This document shows positions 26,701 through 41,700 of a stretch of DNA of 64,000 nucleotides, piece by piece. Where the stretch lies: assembly GCF_963662255.1 (NCBI RefSeq), contig NC_085052.1, positions 4,880,807 to 4,944,806 on the forward strand, in the 5' to 3' direction. Below the pieces are notes generated by a model. The model had not been told where the DNA came from. It worked only from the letters and a program-made list of their open reading frames with translations, and searched no databases. The DNA comes from Cinclus cinclus (lineage: Eukaryota > Chordata > Aves > Passeriformes > Cinclidae). Positions within the stretch are counted from its first letter, which is position 1; every line of letters begins with the position of its first letter. The position numbers and the translations under genes are program-made.

Positions 26701-29700
26701 ACTGGTAGCACAGATGGATTCTCAGCCTGAAGTTCAGGAATTTCAATTCCTGAAATACACCACAGGCAAAAGGGACAGAAAGTGGCACTGGGTGGGACTG
26801 CTCCTAAACAAGATGCTCCTCCAGCCCCATCTCCCACACACACTTGGTGCCTGCAAAAAATGGCTTTATCTGTGAAATAAATCAAGGAGCTCTTCTAAAC
26901 AAAACTGAGCTCTAATACACACATGTGCTCAACTTCATTTTAACACAGATAAAAGGATTAAGGTTTCCTCAAAGCCTTCAAACACAGATTACTTAATTTC
27001 CAGGAATTAAGTAATCCAGGACAAGTATTCTGTTACATCAACTGCATGCTCTGGAATATATGTGCAGCATGAGAAAGATTAATTACAGTATTTATGATTT
27101 ACTGTCAGTAAATCCAACTTACACTGCATGAAGTTGAAGTTACCTAAATACAATGTACATGGGTGAAAGCAAAAAGCACTCCCATATTTTGCACAATTTA
27201 CAGCCATATTTATATAATTTTAGTACAAGCTTTAAAAACATGGCAAGCTTTATTCCCAAGTCCTCAAAAAAAGTTCAAAAGTTAGGGCCCAGTCCTTTTT
27301 CCAGCAGGACCTATGGAAGTTCAACCGTTAATTTCAATTAGAATGAGAAGTATTCAATAGTTACTTGAAACATCACAGGCACGACTGAATAGAAATCTAC
27401 AGCTGCAGTAATGGGTGACACTGCAAGTCTCCCAAGGGTCATAAATCCAGGGAGCTTTCTGAAATGGAAGAAATGTGAATTCTGACACCTTTCCATTTAT
27501 CTGCTACTCAGCTATGTTTTTTTGTGAAAAGTCCACTCCTAATGCATCGTTATTGCTGGTAGTTATTCACCATTCTCCTGCTAAGCCCTGAAGCATTTTC
27601 TACACTTCTTTCATCAGCTCAGATTTACCAGGCCAAGTCTTTTTTCTCTGCTGCTGCCTGGCCATCTGTCAATACCAATAAAAATCCACAGAAACCCAAG
27701 ACACTCAAAAGGAAATCTTAACTCAGCTAACTGCTTGCACCTGAAACAACATAATTTTTGCCACTGTCATACATAGAAATTGAGAATCTAAAGACAGTGT
27801 TCAAATTTTAATGATGAAATCAAGTAATGCCTTCCCTATTGAAATAGCAAAATCTTTGCTATCAGAATTAAGGGTTACATTCAGCTGCCAACCACTCCCC
27901 AGACTGAATCCATTCTTTTAAAATGTAACATTTAGAGATTCTATACATTCAACTTGTCTCAGTTACTTCAGGAGTGAGACTCAGTTGATTAATGTTTCCA
28001 ATGCAAACAAATCACCAAGTGCACTGAAGTGGATAAAACCACAAATTACATTTCTAGTTGGGAATAGATTGTTGTGACTTTGTGACATGGCAGCTGCTAC
28101 TTAAATTTAAGGATTTTAAGAAAAAGACAAAGGCAAAACGGGAAATTAAACCATATGTGCTCCCAAAGTGGTGGTAGATAGTTTTCATTCTAATTTCTCT
28201 ATTCAAAGAAAGTTTTTTTAAAGAGGTGATGAATGTTTGCAAAGCAGTTTCCCAAAGAGCAGTCAGCTGAAATTCAAATGCTAAAACAGCTTCAATCCAA
28301 CTGCTAAAATTTGGATGCAATGTAGTAATTTTCAAATCATGCCTGCAGGCCATAGACATTCTTGTTACAGTCAGTGAGATTTCAATTTTAAAAATAAAAG
28401 CTGTTGCAGCCTTGAACTCGCTGAGCTTCAGTGAAAAAGAATGAGCAGCACTGCTCCAGACACAGCTCTTTTGCTCCCAGAATAAGCAAAAGCAGCACTG
28501 AGTGCTGCAAATGTGCCACTGAACTGAAAGCTGCACTGCAGGCATTTTATTTGCACGTCCCAAATATAGTCTTCTCTGCACTGAAGATGTTTCATTATCT
28601 CTTGTATTCCCTACTGTCCACAGGTATCAGACTTGGTTATTTCATGGTTCTTCCAGTTTCTCTGAGGAGTAAGAATGATTAGTGCTTCTATCTGTCCCAA
28701 AGGAATCCTGAACTCCTGCTCCCAGTTTCTGCCAGGCCAAAATCCCCTTCTTGATTTTCCTCTCACTTACACTCCTGGCAGTGTCCTGACTGATTTTCCC
28801 TCTTTGTGTGCTTGAAGCATTTCTGCTGCTTCTTGCCTCAATCTCCTTATAAAAATAAAATTAAATTCAACAGAAAAGTATTTACTTCCATAATTCTAAA
28901 CAAATACTGAAAGCAATATTAATAAATAGAATGAATATTCAAGGTAAGCCACAAGTACAAACTACATTAAAAGGAAGGACAGAAAGGCAATTCTTCTCCC
29001 TTCTGGTCACAACACTGATTCCAAGTTTAAATAGAAACAAACAAAAAACCAGCCAAACAAAAAGAATCAGAATTGCTAACATTCAAACTCAGTGGCCATT
29101 AATTTAGAACACATGATTTGTCAAGGAAAATTGCTTTATTTTTATTACATTCTCTTCCTAAATACAGAGCACTGACAACTCTGCTGGCCTTGAGTTACAA
29201 TTTCAGGGTGTTCTCAATTACATATTAAAATAATGATGGTCCCTGAAGGTGTTCTTTCAGATAAAATGGAAACAGAGGCATTATTCAATCCATCTGCATT
29301 TTAGAGGTAAAGTAAGAACTCCCAGTGGAAGAAAAACTTTTGCATTCCATGAAAATCAATTTTAAAAAGGAAAATAATCTCCATGCCTTAATCGAAATTG
29401 CTTGAAGCATTCCCTTGAACTTGTAAAAATCATATAGAAAGTCACTCAGACAACTGAGGAAACTTTAACAAATATTTAAAAGACTGACCCTGATAACAGC
29501 TTGTGGCTAAATAGATTTCACAAACATTTTATATTCATTAAAAAGACTTGTTGCAGGCATTTGCTAGAAAGACAATATATTCTTAAAGTTTCTCAAAAGC
29601 TGCAAGCCCTTTACAAAAATGAAAAACCCAAACTAACAATACTTTTAATTATGCAAAAAGCTTTTTTTTTTCCAAATTGTGTTTATTTCCTCCTCCCTCT

Positions 29701-32700
29701 CCATCTTACTTTTTTTTTTTTTGACATGTGAAATACGAGTAAGGGTTTTCATTTTGAGTCCTGTAATTGCTCTAATAAAAAAGGACTCTCCTCTTGTGCT
29801 GCATAGCAGAAAGTAAAATGAAAATAATTTCATGTGTAGCTAATGGTAAAAAACCAAGAGATTCAAACAGTTTAGATGAGAAAGAGGAGTTCTATTTCTT
29901 ACAGTGCCAGGTAATTACACCACAGACATTAAGAAATTACTTTACTTTTTACTTTACTTTTACATTACTTCATTTTGGTGGTTGATTCCAAGCTGGTTTC
30001 CATGATGAACTCTCACAGCTGCCCATTCTCAGTAACCTGTACATGCCCTAACCTTTTGCAGAATGCAGAGTAAAATGCAGACCTCAACCAGATGAAAAGT
30101 TCATGACACAATTTTGATAAAAATTTTTACTAATATTTGTACCAGAAAGAAGTATTTTATTTTCATGTTCAAATTTGTCTGGAAATACGTATCCAGCAAG
30201 CACCACCTTGAATATCTGTGCCATCAGTTATCCAAAAAGTTCTGCCACTGTGTGCACACAAACACACAGCACAACATTTAAGTTTTAAAACTTACTCTGC
30301 TCCTTCTCAGGATGGATAAATACTGATTCTTATATTCAGCCTTTAAAAACTTATCTTTAATTCCCTTAGGACTAGAACTGCCTCAACAGCAACTTCAGCC
30401 CCAAGGGGATAAAGTAAATAAACCCTGCCATACCAACCAACATTATTTCAAAGGACTCAATCCCAATAGTTATAAAATAAATAAAGTTTCTTGTCCTAAA
30501 AAGACTTCTTTGTCCTGCAGTGCACTGGAGAGACTGGAAGTAGTTGATATGCATCCCAGATCAGCAGGCACAGATGCAATTCCTGTATTTCTTTCAATGT
30601 AATTTTCATTCCAGTTTTGTCAGGGTGCTACAGCACTTACACAGCAAAGGCACTGTCAGGGTAGAGCACTCAACAGGCAATTTTCCTGATTTCATTAACA
30701 CCCACACTGCTGGGTAACATCACTCAGGTGTTTCAGCATTTCTTTCCTAGAAAGATTACAGCAGGAATTAAAATGAAAATCTTACTTGACTTCACAGGAA
30801 TGGATGCTTAACTCTTTGTGGAGGAGTCCACTTGTGAGGTGAAACACCAGGACAGAGCCATTGCTTGTACCTATAAAAATTGATTAAAAAAATACAGGCA
30901 CACATTTTTTTCTTTTCTTCCATGCTTTAGTGAAAATGCAGGATTTACAGCTATTTCTCTCTCTCTCTCTCTCTCTTATTTTTAGATACCTGTAACTATT
31001 CTATTTTACAATTATACAAAAACTGTGCTAATTTCTAGCACTCAAATCCCAAATATTAAAACCTCTGCAGCCACTGATACCCACTTAGATCAAGATATTT
31101 TCCCAAACCTTTTTGTAGAGGCTGTAGAAAATCTAAATATTCTTCTTGCATTTCTACAACACACCCACCCATCTGAAGAAGAAAGGAATGCTTCTTTCTG
31201 CTTTGACTACTGGAGATGAGTAAATGTCTCAAGGAAATGTTTTAACTGTTATCCCCCAATAATGCCAGGGGAGAATCCTGGGTAGATTTTATGGAATCAT
31301 TAAAGCAATTCTGCTTTCCTGAAATAATGACTTCTTTCAAATTAGAAATCAGTAACTTAGTAGCTTAGAGCTTCAATTACATCAAAAACCTTCTGAAATA
31401 CTGAAACTTACAGTTTTCCAATAGACACTTCTTTTTATTCATAGCATCTCTATGAAATTCAATAATGAGCCAATCAGGTATGTTAAGTTTAGAAAGACCT
31501 TGCTGTAAATGCACTCTACACCTATTTGTTTTCCAAACTTTATATTTCACCTTTTCTAACAGTCGCAGCTCATGGAAAACCACAAGTCACATTTTAGCAG
31601 TATCACATCAGGTCATGATGGACTGCCTGTGGTTTAGAGCACAGGTCTGAAAGAGGATGCCAGAAAAAAACAGCTTTAAATAGGGAAAATTCCAAGTTTA
31701 TAAATACATCAGCTGCTCACTGGCAACTATTTTAATAGCTACATGAGTTTTACTACATTTGTGGTAAGACAAAATAGATTCATCCAGAAAAAAATAACAT
31801 GCTGCAAGGGTGTTTTTAGAAATTCATATCAGTGCAAAAATAAAGTCTCTGCAAAGTTCATTTGGTCTAGGAATGCAGGGCTGCAGAATTCCCTATATCC
31901 TGACATTCAGAATGAATGTAAAGTGCTGAGTGTATCAGCAGACCAACATCACAGTAAACAACAGGATAAATAAAAACTTGCTATTACATTTCATTTTCCA
32001 GGTAGCACTGCTTAAACCCAAGGCAGGAGGAAGAACCCAAAGACTCACAGAACCTAACCAAACAAGGATCACTATCTGTAATAAATTCCCCAGCATCAAC
32101 TGACAGACTGTTTTTTCTGTACCAGCAGCTATACTTGTATTGAATATAGGATCTATTCTTTTCAGAGCAATGAGTAACCTGCTCAAGGCACCCACCAACA
32201 GCAAGGATGGGCTCATACTGTTTGATGTTTTTGGTAGTGAGGGGCGGGCACATGCGGATGGCGAATGGAGGCAGAGGCAGCCCTGACAGGAGTCCTGTCA
32301 GCAGGAATTTGAGGTGCACTTCCTGCAGAAATGAATTCCTTAACTCTTCTCCAGCGCTTGCACCTTGCCCTGCTTAAAAATGAAAGCTCTTGTTAGCAAG
32401 AAATTTTAACTGGAGACGTTATAGAAAGTTTTCAGACAGAAATTTATATAACAAAAGTTACAAACAATGCGTAAGACACGTTTCTTCCTCTTGAGATTTG
32501 TAGGATGAAATTTTTCTGAAGACTTGTTGCTATCTAGATTTTACAAAGAGGGGATGTGTCAAATAAATTCACTTCTAAGATTAGTAACAAAAAAATCAAA
32601 GATTTTCGCCCAAATTCCATTTTAAAATACTTTTTTTCCTTAAAGAAAATGAACTTGGAAGATTGGTCCTCAACATAAAATCCTCAAGAGGATTCATTTG

Positions 32701-35700
32701 ATAATTTCTTTAGCAAACGGGAATTCTTCTTTTTCAGAGTTCTTATCAGAACATAATTCTAATACCTGAAGTTCTTAAGCAAGGTAAGATGTAGAGTGAT
32801 TCAAAACCAGGAGAAATTAGTAGCAGTAGTACCAATGAAAGAAATTCTTACCAATCATGTTGTCTAATGAGAGGTCTGGAAGTTTATTCTGGAGTGCTCC
32901 TACAGGGACTCCACAGAAGGAGACTGGGGAATACAAAGGTGATGCACTTGAACTGCTGCAAAAGAAATGGGGACAAGTTCCTCATGCAAGGACCATCTCC
33001 ATCCCCAAGGGACTCCAAGAGGCCCTGCAGCCCTGTCCTGCTGGCTGGGGCAGCTCTGTGTCATCAGCAAAGAGCAGACACCTACCTGGCTCCCAAAATA
33101 TTCCATTTTCCCTGACAAAGATCAATGTTTTAGAAATAACTCTTAAGAAGAGAAGAAGTAAAAACCAAGAATATTTGGATTCTAAACAACCTTCCTGGAT
33201 ATGTAGTACAAGGAATCCACCTAGCACTATTTCTGGCAACACTGAGAATAAAAATACTAAATTTCTGATGAGCAACAAGAGGATCTATGCTGAAAATCTG
33301 GTACTACTGACATTCAAAAGAACTGTATTTCTTTTATGGCAGTAAGTTATTTATTTTATTCCATAGTACTTTAAAGGGTTATTGCAGCACAGCAACCTTC
33401 ATTGACTGTTCAAAGCACTGTATCACTTCACACAGTATTTGGAGAGACTGCTCCAAATCTAAAATTCTAAAGGCTCTGTACATAAAAACATTGTTTATAC
33501 CACCATATTCCAGTCACCTGCTGTGCAGCTCATATTGCTCAGTGTCAAATTCACACAAATCCACCAGAAAAGCATTCCCCTACTAAAAGTGTAGCTCTTT
33601 ACAGACTCATTTGATCCTTACATACAACTGTAAATGAGGGATCCATTCTTAAAGAAAATTATATGGTCTGAAGAAAGCCAAATGAGAGGAAACTGCTCCC
33701 CCAAAATAAAGCGAATAGTCATTCTATCTTTTGTTTTCTTAGTCCAGACAGTCAGGATGGAACTGCCTTAAAAAAAAAAAATAGCAAATACATTTCCTGC
33801 AGCCCCACCCAAAAAGGGAACTGATCTATCTGGATGACAGTTTGTTCCTCCTCCTTCACTCACACGTGTGTAGAGCATGAAACACTTCCACACACTGAAG
33901 GATCACTGTTACCTTTAAAATATAATGAAATACTGAACACCACTTGGAAAAAAAAAAAAGGCACTTTGGTAAGAAAAATAAATCCCATTACCTGTTCCGC
34001 ACATTTCTGCCAGAAATGCTGGATTTTAATTCCCAGATCATCACCCTGCCATCACTGACTATGAGAGCTGCAGCATTCTCATTCACTGGGCAGCACACCA
34101 TGCTGAAGGGTCGAACTGTTTTGGTCACTCTGATGGCATCACACTGACTCCTTAAATCATAAACCAGCTCCTGAGCTGGCTCTGGATCTGGAACACCAAG
34201 GGCCCAGAGAACAGAGTGAAAAACATGGAATGTGAGCAATCAACAGAGGGAAATGTGAACCTGAATCTGCTCTCCACAATCCAAAACTCCAGGTTTATTG
34301 GTAAACTTGGAAGCCAGTAATGCAGCTCACTAGAAATTAGCAAACTGCCCAAACCAAAATAAACAAGTAAAACTATCTTTTTGGATATTTTATCTAAGTC
34401 CTTTTGTCCAGTCTCCACCATTAGATTTAAAAGACCATTCTTAGTAATATTTCATGAGACAAAAGTTTAATAATTCAAATTTTAATCTTCATTTACGCCC
34501 ATATCTTAGGTCTAAAATCAGTTTTTCCAACTGACCAAATTACTTCCAAAACCTTGTGTTTGCCTAATAAATGCTTTTTTCTTAAAGATAAAAAGAACAC
34601 ACTAATATTTTATTTAAAACATTACTGTATATCTGACTGTTAAACCGCTTACTAATTTAAGTATTATTTAGAAATAAAAGAGTATTTAGGATATTTATAT
34701 AATCTATTTCGCACTTAAGATCAGGGAATTCAAAAACTTTTTGCATTTGTTTTGGGAAAACATAGCAAAAAATTAAATTTAAATTCAACATATAAGAGAC
34801 ATAACACTAGAAGGGCACCAGATTCACCATCCTGTACGAGGCATGGCTGTCATTACTGGTGTTCCATTAAAATGCATCAAAGTTCATTTCTGGACATTTT
34901 TGATACACAACTCACCTGGCTCCTCACTTGGAGTTGCAGTGATGCTGCAGTTGGATCTGCGAACCCTTAATGTGATACAACCATTTTCATGTAGGCAAAA
35001 TAACCCATCCCTCTGAAAACAAGGGATTACCTGGGCAGAGAGATGGCTGTTAGATTGCAAATTCAAAATCTGACCCTTTGCAAAGGATACTTGCAAGGGA
35101 GCCTACAATTCCTGATGTTTAAATAATCATTAAAAATGTTACCATTAAGGCAACACTTCCAGGAATTTTTACAGCTAAAGGATTTTTGACTAAGGAAACC
35201 AATTAATTTGTAAAAATACCTGAAAAGTTTTGATTGAAGTGTCTGTTACAATGATAAAACCCAATCAAATCTTCCTCACCTGTATGAAAGGCACCCCTGT
35301 CCTTTCAATGGCAATCACACCCACTGTCTGATTCACTTCCAAGTCAAGAATCAGAATTTCCCTGGGATACAGTAAGAGCATGTAGTTTCTTTTGGAAGGC
35401 AAATAAGACAACTGAAGACAGTCATTGAGTGTGACAGATTCAGCACTGTAAAATCAGACGTGAACTTTTATCAGGTTGTGTCAATGAACAGATCAACTTC
35501 AAAATAAAATTAACAGTTTCATTTTTCCTGCAACTGCATTTTTTCAAGTAACTTCTGTTTTGATCACAAGGCACCTGCATATTTCCATTTATCTGTCAGA
35601 GCAGTGCAAAGCATCACTGACTTTCAAAAACACATTCTGTTGAATTTTATCTAAATAAGATTACAGAGTAATTTTAAAAACTGCACTTCATTCAAATGGA

Positions 35701-38700
35701 ACAAGTGCAACTCTTGCACATCTCAAACCCAAAGCAGTTCACTTAGGAACAGTGCTGGCTGCCCTGACATTTAGTGGCATTCATGGGAAATTACCCTTAG
35801 ACACACTGCCTACTTCAATTTTTATACTGTTGTGCATATTACCTTACAGGCTTTAACCTAAGTACTTTGATAAAATCAGGTATACAGAGCATTATCTGAG
35901 AAGAAATATTTTCAACCTACCTTGGTTTTTCATTACTGATTAGGATTTTTACTTTATCAAGGGCCTTTTTGGCCCCTGTAGCAGCAGCCAGCTTGTTGTG
36001 AGAAGGACTGGAATGGGGACTGGAGATGTAAACTTTCTTCCCTGAGCTGGCAGGAGCTTTGGAAGGGGAGAAGTCAGAGATGAACACTATTCCTTCACTG
36101 GTGAGCACTGGACCAAGAAAGAGAAATAGCACAACTCAGTCTGCAATGTGATTGTGAGATTCCATTTTCATGACATTTTGGTGAGGAGAAATGCTAATAA
36201 CTTTGATAGTACTGTATCAGATAGAAAATTCATAATTCTAGACAACCCAAAAGAGCAGCAGATGGTCCATTAAAATCAATTAATATCCAAAAAACTCAAC
36301 TTTTCAAAATTAAGTTTATATTAAAAACTGCTGTATTACTGGCAGCAGCTCAGTTATTCTCTCTCACCAACTGTTTTTCTTTAAGATTCACAAAGCAAAT
36401 AGAAGACAGAATACACACTGACTGTATCACCATTTCTTGTTCTCACACAGAGCATTGCTCAAATAATCATCAATTCACATTATTTATGTTGCAGCACAAA
36501 GCTCAGCTGTACAGCTGAAGTGTATATAGAAGGTTGAACGATAAGACAGATAAAAAATCCCCAAACTACAAAGGCTGGCAACTGCACTGTCTCATTACAG
36601 GTCAGGAGTGATGGAGTTAAATTCAAGAATAAAATGGTGACTCTCCTATTTCTCTGTTTCTTTCTGCTAAAATTAACAAATCTGCACTACATTCCCCTTG
36701 ACATCTGAATTGCTTCTGGTACTGATCTCACACTGAGCCCTCTAAAATCCTTTCTGTTGAAAATAATATCTTTTCTTGGTCTTCTCATCTCACTGGCTTC
36801 TCCCTCAGCACCCACCCCTTTACAGCCTTTTACATTTCACACGGCTCTCTATCCTTGGCTTTCTCCAGCTCCCTCTACACACTTGACACTTCCTTTTGTA
36901 AAGTCCCAAATATTTATTTTCAGATCTCTACATCTCTAAGTCCTCCACTCGTGCCTGCTTTCCCCCTTCCCACACAATAGCACTTTCTGAAATGAGACTC
37001 CACACTGGCCAAAGGCTCCCTGTCTTTGCTTCCTGATTTCTTATTGGCATTTCTGACATTATTCTCTCCAAACCATTACTTTTAATTGCAACATTTACAT
37101 TCCAGTTTAATAATTTTCCTGGTCACACATACCCAGGCCCCGCTGTTTTATATACATGAACTTACAAGCTAAACGTGAGGGATCAAAGGGGTCAAATGAA
37201 AAAGACAGGATATTTTCAGCATAACTTTTCTTCCAAAGTTTGGTGCCTGTGTCAGCATTCCACAGTACAATATAATTTGGTGGGTGAACTGCAAGCAGTA
37301 AATCTCTGGAAGCATCCTGATTCCACAGCCACTGCATGTCTGTCCAAAGAAATAGGGAAGAAAATTAATATTTGGAATGGTATCAGCTTGGACCTGTTCA
37401 CAAATGTCTTCTCCACTATAAAACCTTTTCATCAGTCTTAAGCTCAAGAGTAAAATGAAACTGAGTGTAACACTCAGCTCTTTCAGAGCTGGTAAGAGCT
37501 TTCCCTGGTTTCACAGAAAATAAAAGGCTTCATTTGGTCTGAAGAACCATAGAAATCTTCAAATGGCATGGTCAGAACTTCTTTAAGCCTTCAGTGAATC
37601 GGTGTCGGGAGTAAATAAAACCCAATTTATAAAGCACACACAAAAAAGTAATAAAACTAAAATGAACTGTAGTCAATAAACAAATTTTCAATGGCCCAGT
37701 AACAGATTTTAAATGTTGCATTTTCTTTCAGAGGATTTATAAAACAGAATAACAAAAATCAAACAAACTAATTTCATAAGAGGACTTATATATAATAGAT
37801 TTTAAAAGCCCATCAGGTATAAAGAAGCATTATTACAGGTTTTTAAAACAGCTGATAAGTGCCCCAAAAACCCCAACTCCAGCTGAAGAGCAGGAAGATG
37901 TATTTGACATAGCAAATGTTACTATTTCAACCAATAACATTCGTAAAAATAGATTCTACCATTTTGTCACAGGATCTTGGAAAACATCACCATAATGAAT
38001 TAAATCTCACAGCATTCCTCTGGGGGACATAAATTTTACATTTACTCATAAAATGAACAAGCAAGCATACAGAGGGCTGGTAGTCCCAACAGGAAAATTC
38101 CCTGTCAGAACTGAGCACAGTTTATAAGAGGCAGGTGATGGATTTGTACACAATGCTCCATAAAACTCCCACATGAACATCAGGCACTATCATTACCTTG
38201 GATGGGCTTTGAATGTTCCTGTATTTCACAGCGAGCTGTTCCTGTTGCCACATCCCAAACAATGATTTTCCCTGTGGCATCAGCAGAAGCCAAACGTAAG
38301 GAATATGGAGAGCCAATATTGTGGTGGTAATTTTCCTTAGCCCATTTAACCTGAAAATATGGGAATCGGTTAAAGGAGACAAATATATGGCACAGACACC
38401 ATAGTTCATATTTTTCAGATAATGAACTCAATGAAAAAGCATGGTAACAGCTAATGCCAACAGCACCTGTACCATACCTCTAAGCCACCAGCATTGTGTA
38501 AATTTAAGGTAGGTCAGCACTGTGCTGCATGACTGCATGGCTGATATTCTCAGTTATATAAATCAAAACCCCTTGTTCATGAAGGTAACTACAAGACTAT
38601 GTACTGTGTATATGGAGAATCCACTCAAATATTTAGAGGAAACCAAATGGCAATGTTTAAGGTTCTGTGGGCACCCACAAACCTAAACCCACTGACTTCC

Positions 38701-41700
38701 AACGAAAGCTGAAAAATTATCATTCCGTTTTTACACATATCCTAAAACACGTAATTTTCCTAATCTGACAAATGTATTGTGGCACTGGTGAGGAAGGAAG
38801 GTTAGTCTTTAATTTATGTGTTGTCTCATAACAAAACAAAAACAAGTTACTGCTGACATCTGTTACCTTTTTGGTTATTTTCAACACATTGCAATTACCG
38901 ATTTCCAGGCACCACTTTCCAGTTTGGGATTTCAAGCTGCACAGGCTTGTAAATTGGTAATACTTATGAGAAATCTGTGTCCTGAAATCTGAAACACCCT
39001 ATCTACAACTCCCAGATTACAAAGGGATGGATAACACTGACTTCTTCCTTATCTATCCCACATGGAGCTGTTTTTTGCTATCTGCTTTTAAAGTGAACTT
39101 CTGCCCCAGGAGAGACTGCTGAAACTGGTAGAATAAAGAAACATTACTGCTAAGCTAATAGGAATTCACCTGCCACAAAAATTCCAGCCCTTGTGCCTTT
39201 ACTGCCTGCCACGGAAAGGGTGAGGCAGACACAGGACTTTGTGCAGATACTGGAAACATGACATTTAAAAACTGGGACAGGATTATCATTAGGCACCACT
39301 AACTTTGCATCATGAACCAGATCTACAGCAGAATTCAAAGCCCTGCTGGCACCTTTGTGCTGCCCCTCTCAGAGGTGTGAGCAGGATGTGCCTCACAGAC
39401 CAGCTGAATAAACTAATGTGACACATGCACAGCACACAATCTCTAGCTCTAGCTATAAACTCAAAGCATGTTTCTACCAGAATCACAAAGAACTCTTAAG
39501 AGACTCTACCTACAGATTTGATTTTTGCAATTCCTGCTTCTCCGCTGTTCAAGAAAGAACTACCCCTGAGGATATCTGCAGGTGGCTGTGCAACTGTAAC
39601 TGCAGAAACCTACAAAGCTATTTATTTCTCAGTTAAATGTATATTACTCCAAAGCAAATTCCAAGTCAGGAAAACATCCTTTCTCAAGGGAGGAAGCTGT
39701 CACCAAGTTCAAAACAACAAAAAAAGGAGATCTTCACATGACCAACCCTAACCAGAGCCCATGTGGTGCTCCCACACCATGAACCTCTTTCCTCTCTGCA
39801 GTCTCACTGATCCAACAAATCCCCACACAGGATCTGATCTTCTGCTAAAATAAAAGATATCATTTCCTAACAGTATTAGTCACTGTCTACTTGACTTCAA
39901 AATACATCACCACGTCAGAAACAGGAACCAGAGGTGACTTTTTTTTAATTTTCACAATCCATACCACCTCATTTATAAAGCCTTGTTACCACGGTTTATC
40001 ATTGCATCAACAATGACACAAAGGTCATTTGAATCCTCTAATTCTTGTGATGGATCAAAAAACTTCTCTTGCAATTAAGATGTTCTTCCATAAAAGCATG
40101 CTTTCAATACTCTTTGTAAAGGTAAAATCAGATATAATCCACTCCATACAAAGTTGTCAGTCCCCCACAAACACCTTTTGGACAGATGGACAACTAAGAT
40201 GGATCCATTTTCAGGGATGCTATTACTTATTCCAGACACAGTTACAACAGCCAAAGGGGAGGATGTTTTTAAAGGAAAATAGCAAAATGGACTGCAAAAG
40301 GATTATGAAACAATTGCTTTTTTCTTCGTTTTCTTCCTAACATGTGGTTAGATGTGGTGTGTTTTTGGAGTTTTTCAGAACCGAGGCACAGGTTTTTGGG
40401 GAGAAGATCCCCAGTGGGACTGGGTTTGCTGGTGTGAGCCTCTACTACCAGGAGTTTTAAGTCAGACTTACACAGCCATTCCATCTTATTTTTACTCTTA
40501 GCACTTACAAACTCTTTTAAAAAACTAATCTAAGAACTGAAGAAAATTTATGAAGAGAGGTAAAGGTATCTGCAATGATCATGGCCTCAGAATTTCTTAT
40601 ATAATGCCTATTTCTTAACATACAAGGGATTTTTTTTTTCCTTCTTCCACCTCATAAATTAGCCATTTTCTTGCAGTCTACTTCTGTTCATAAAGCTTCA
40701 GGTAGTGGCTTTGAAAAATTATCTTATGAATTATTGGACTTCAGCACTTGGTTTCCTCTTGAATGTAACCAAAACTCATTAAAATGCTATCACTGCATGG
40801 ATCAAAAAACTAATTTTGCTACAATTTGTTCCCTAAGCTAAGTGAAAATGTTAAAGCAGAAGACACATTCAACCTTTTTCTTCTACTTTGCAAAAAGACC
40901 CCACCAAAGCTCCCCTACCTAAGACCCTATTACTCTTCATAATTATTGACTGCCTTCTAATAAATACAGCACTTGTGCCAAGGACCATCAAACACATCTG
41001 CCAGCCCAACAACCCTCAAACCCTAAGTGAATGTGTCACAGTCCACAACCAAACAAAAGATGAATCAAAGAAACACATCCTCTTCCACCCTCTGCTCAAA
41101 GTCAAACTCTGCAATTTCAAGACAAGGACCTTCAAAGGAAAGTACAGATATCCCACACTTAAATTTTAGCCGTTTTATATCACAAAAATAATTATTCAGT
41201 TTTGTCTGCTATTGTTCTTTTTCTACAGGTAAGAAAAGAACAAAAAGCTTAAAAGTAACTTCCTAGACAAATGGTGCACTCTCACAACAGGGAGGATCAG
41301 AAAAGGCAGCAGCAAAGAGCTTAATTTCATATTTTGAAATGTTTATTTGAAATCCTATTATGTTAATAAGAGCTTTCCTAGAAATGTATCTATGTTCTGT
41401 AACACTAACAAATGATTCCAGATATTCTCTTATATTCTGTATTTGCTAGAAAGATACACCATCAACCTCAACTCAAAATTTCAGCATGCATGATGTGACT
41501 TAGCTGCAAAGAGGTCACATAAAACCCATGTTATTTTGCATCAGATTTAATGTGAAAATCACATGGAACATCATGTCGAGTATTTACAGTGATTTAGAAT
41601 GATAACATAAACCCCAGAACTAAGTAATATACCATAAACCAAGTACATCTCACCTTGACAACACTGGCTTTGTGTCTTTCCAAAACCTGCAAGGTCTGAG

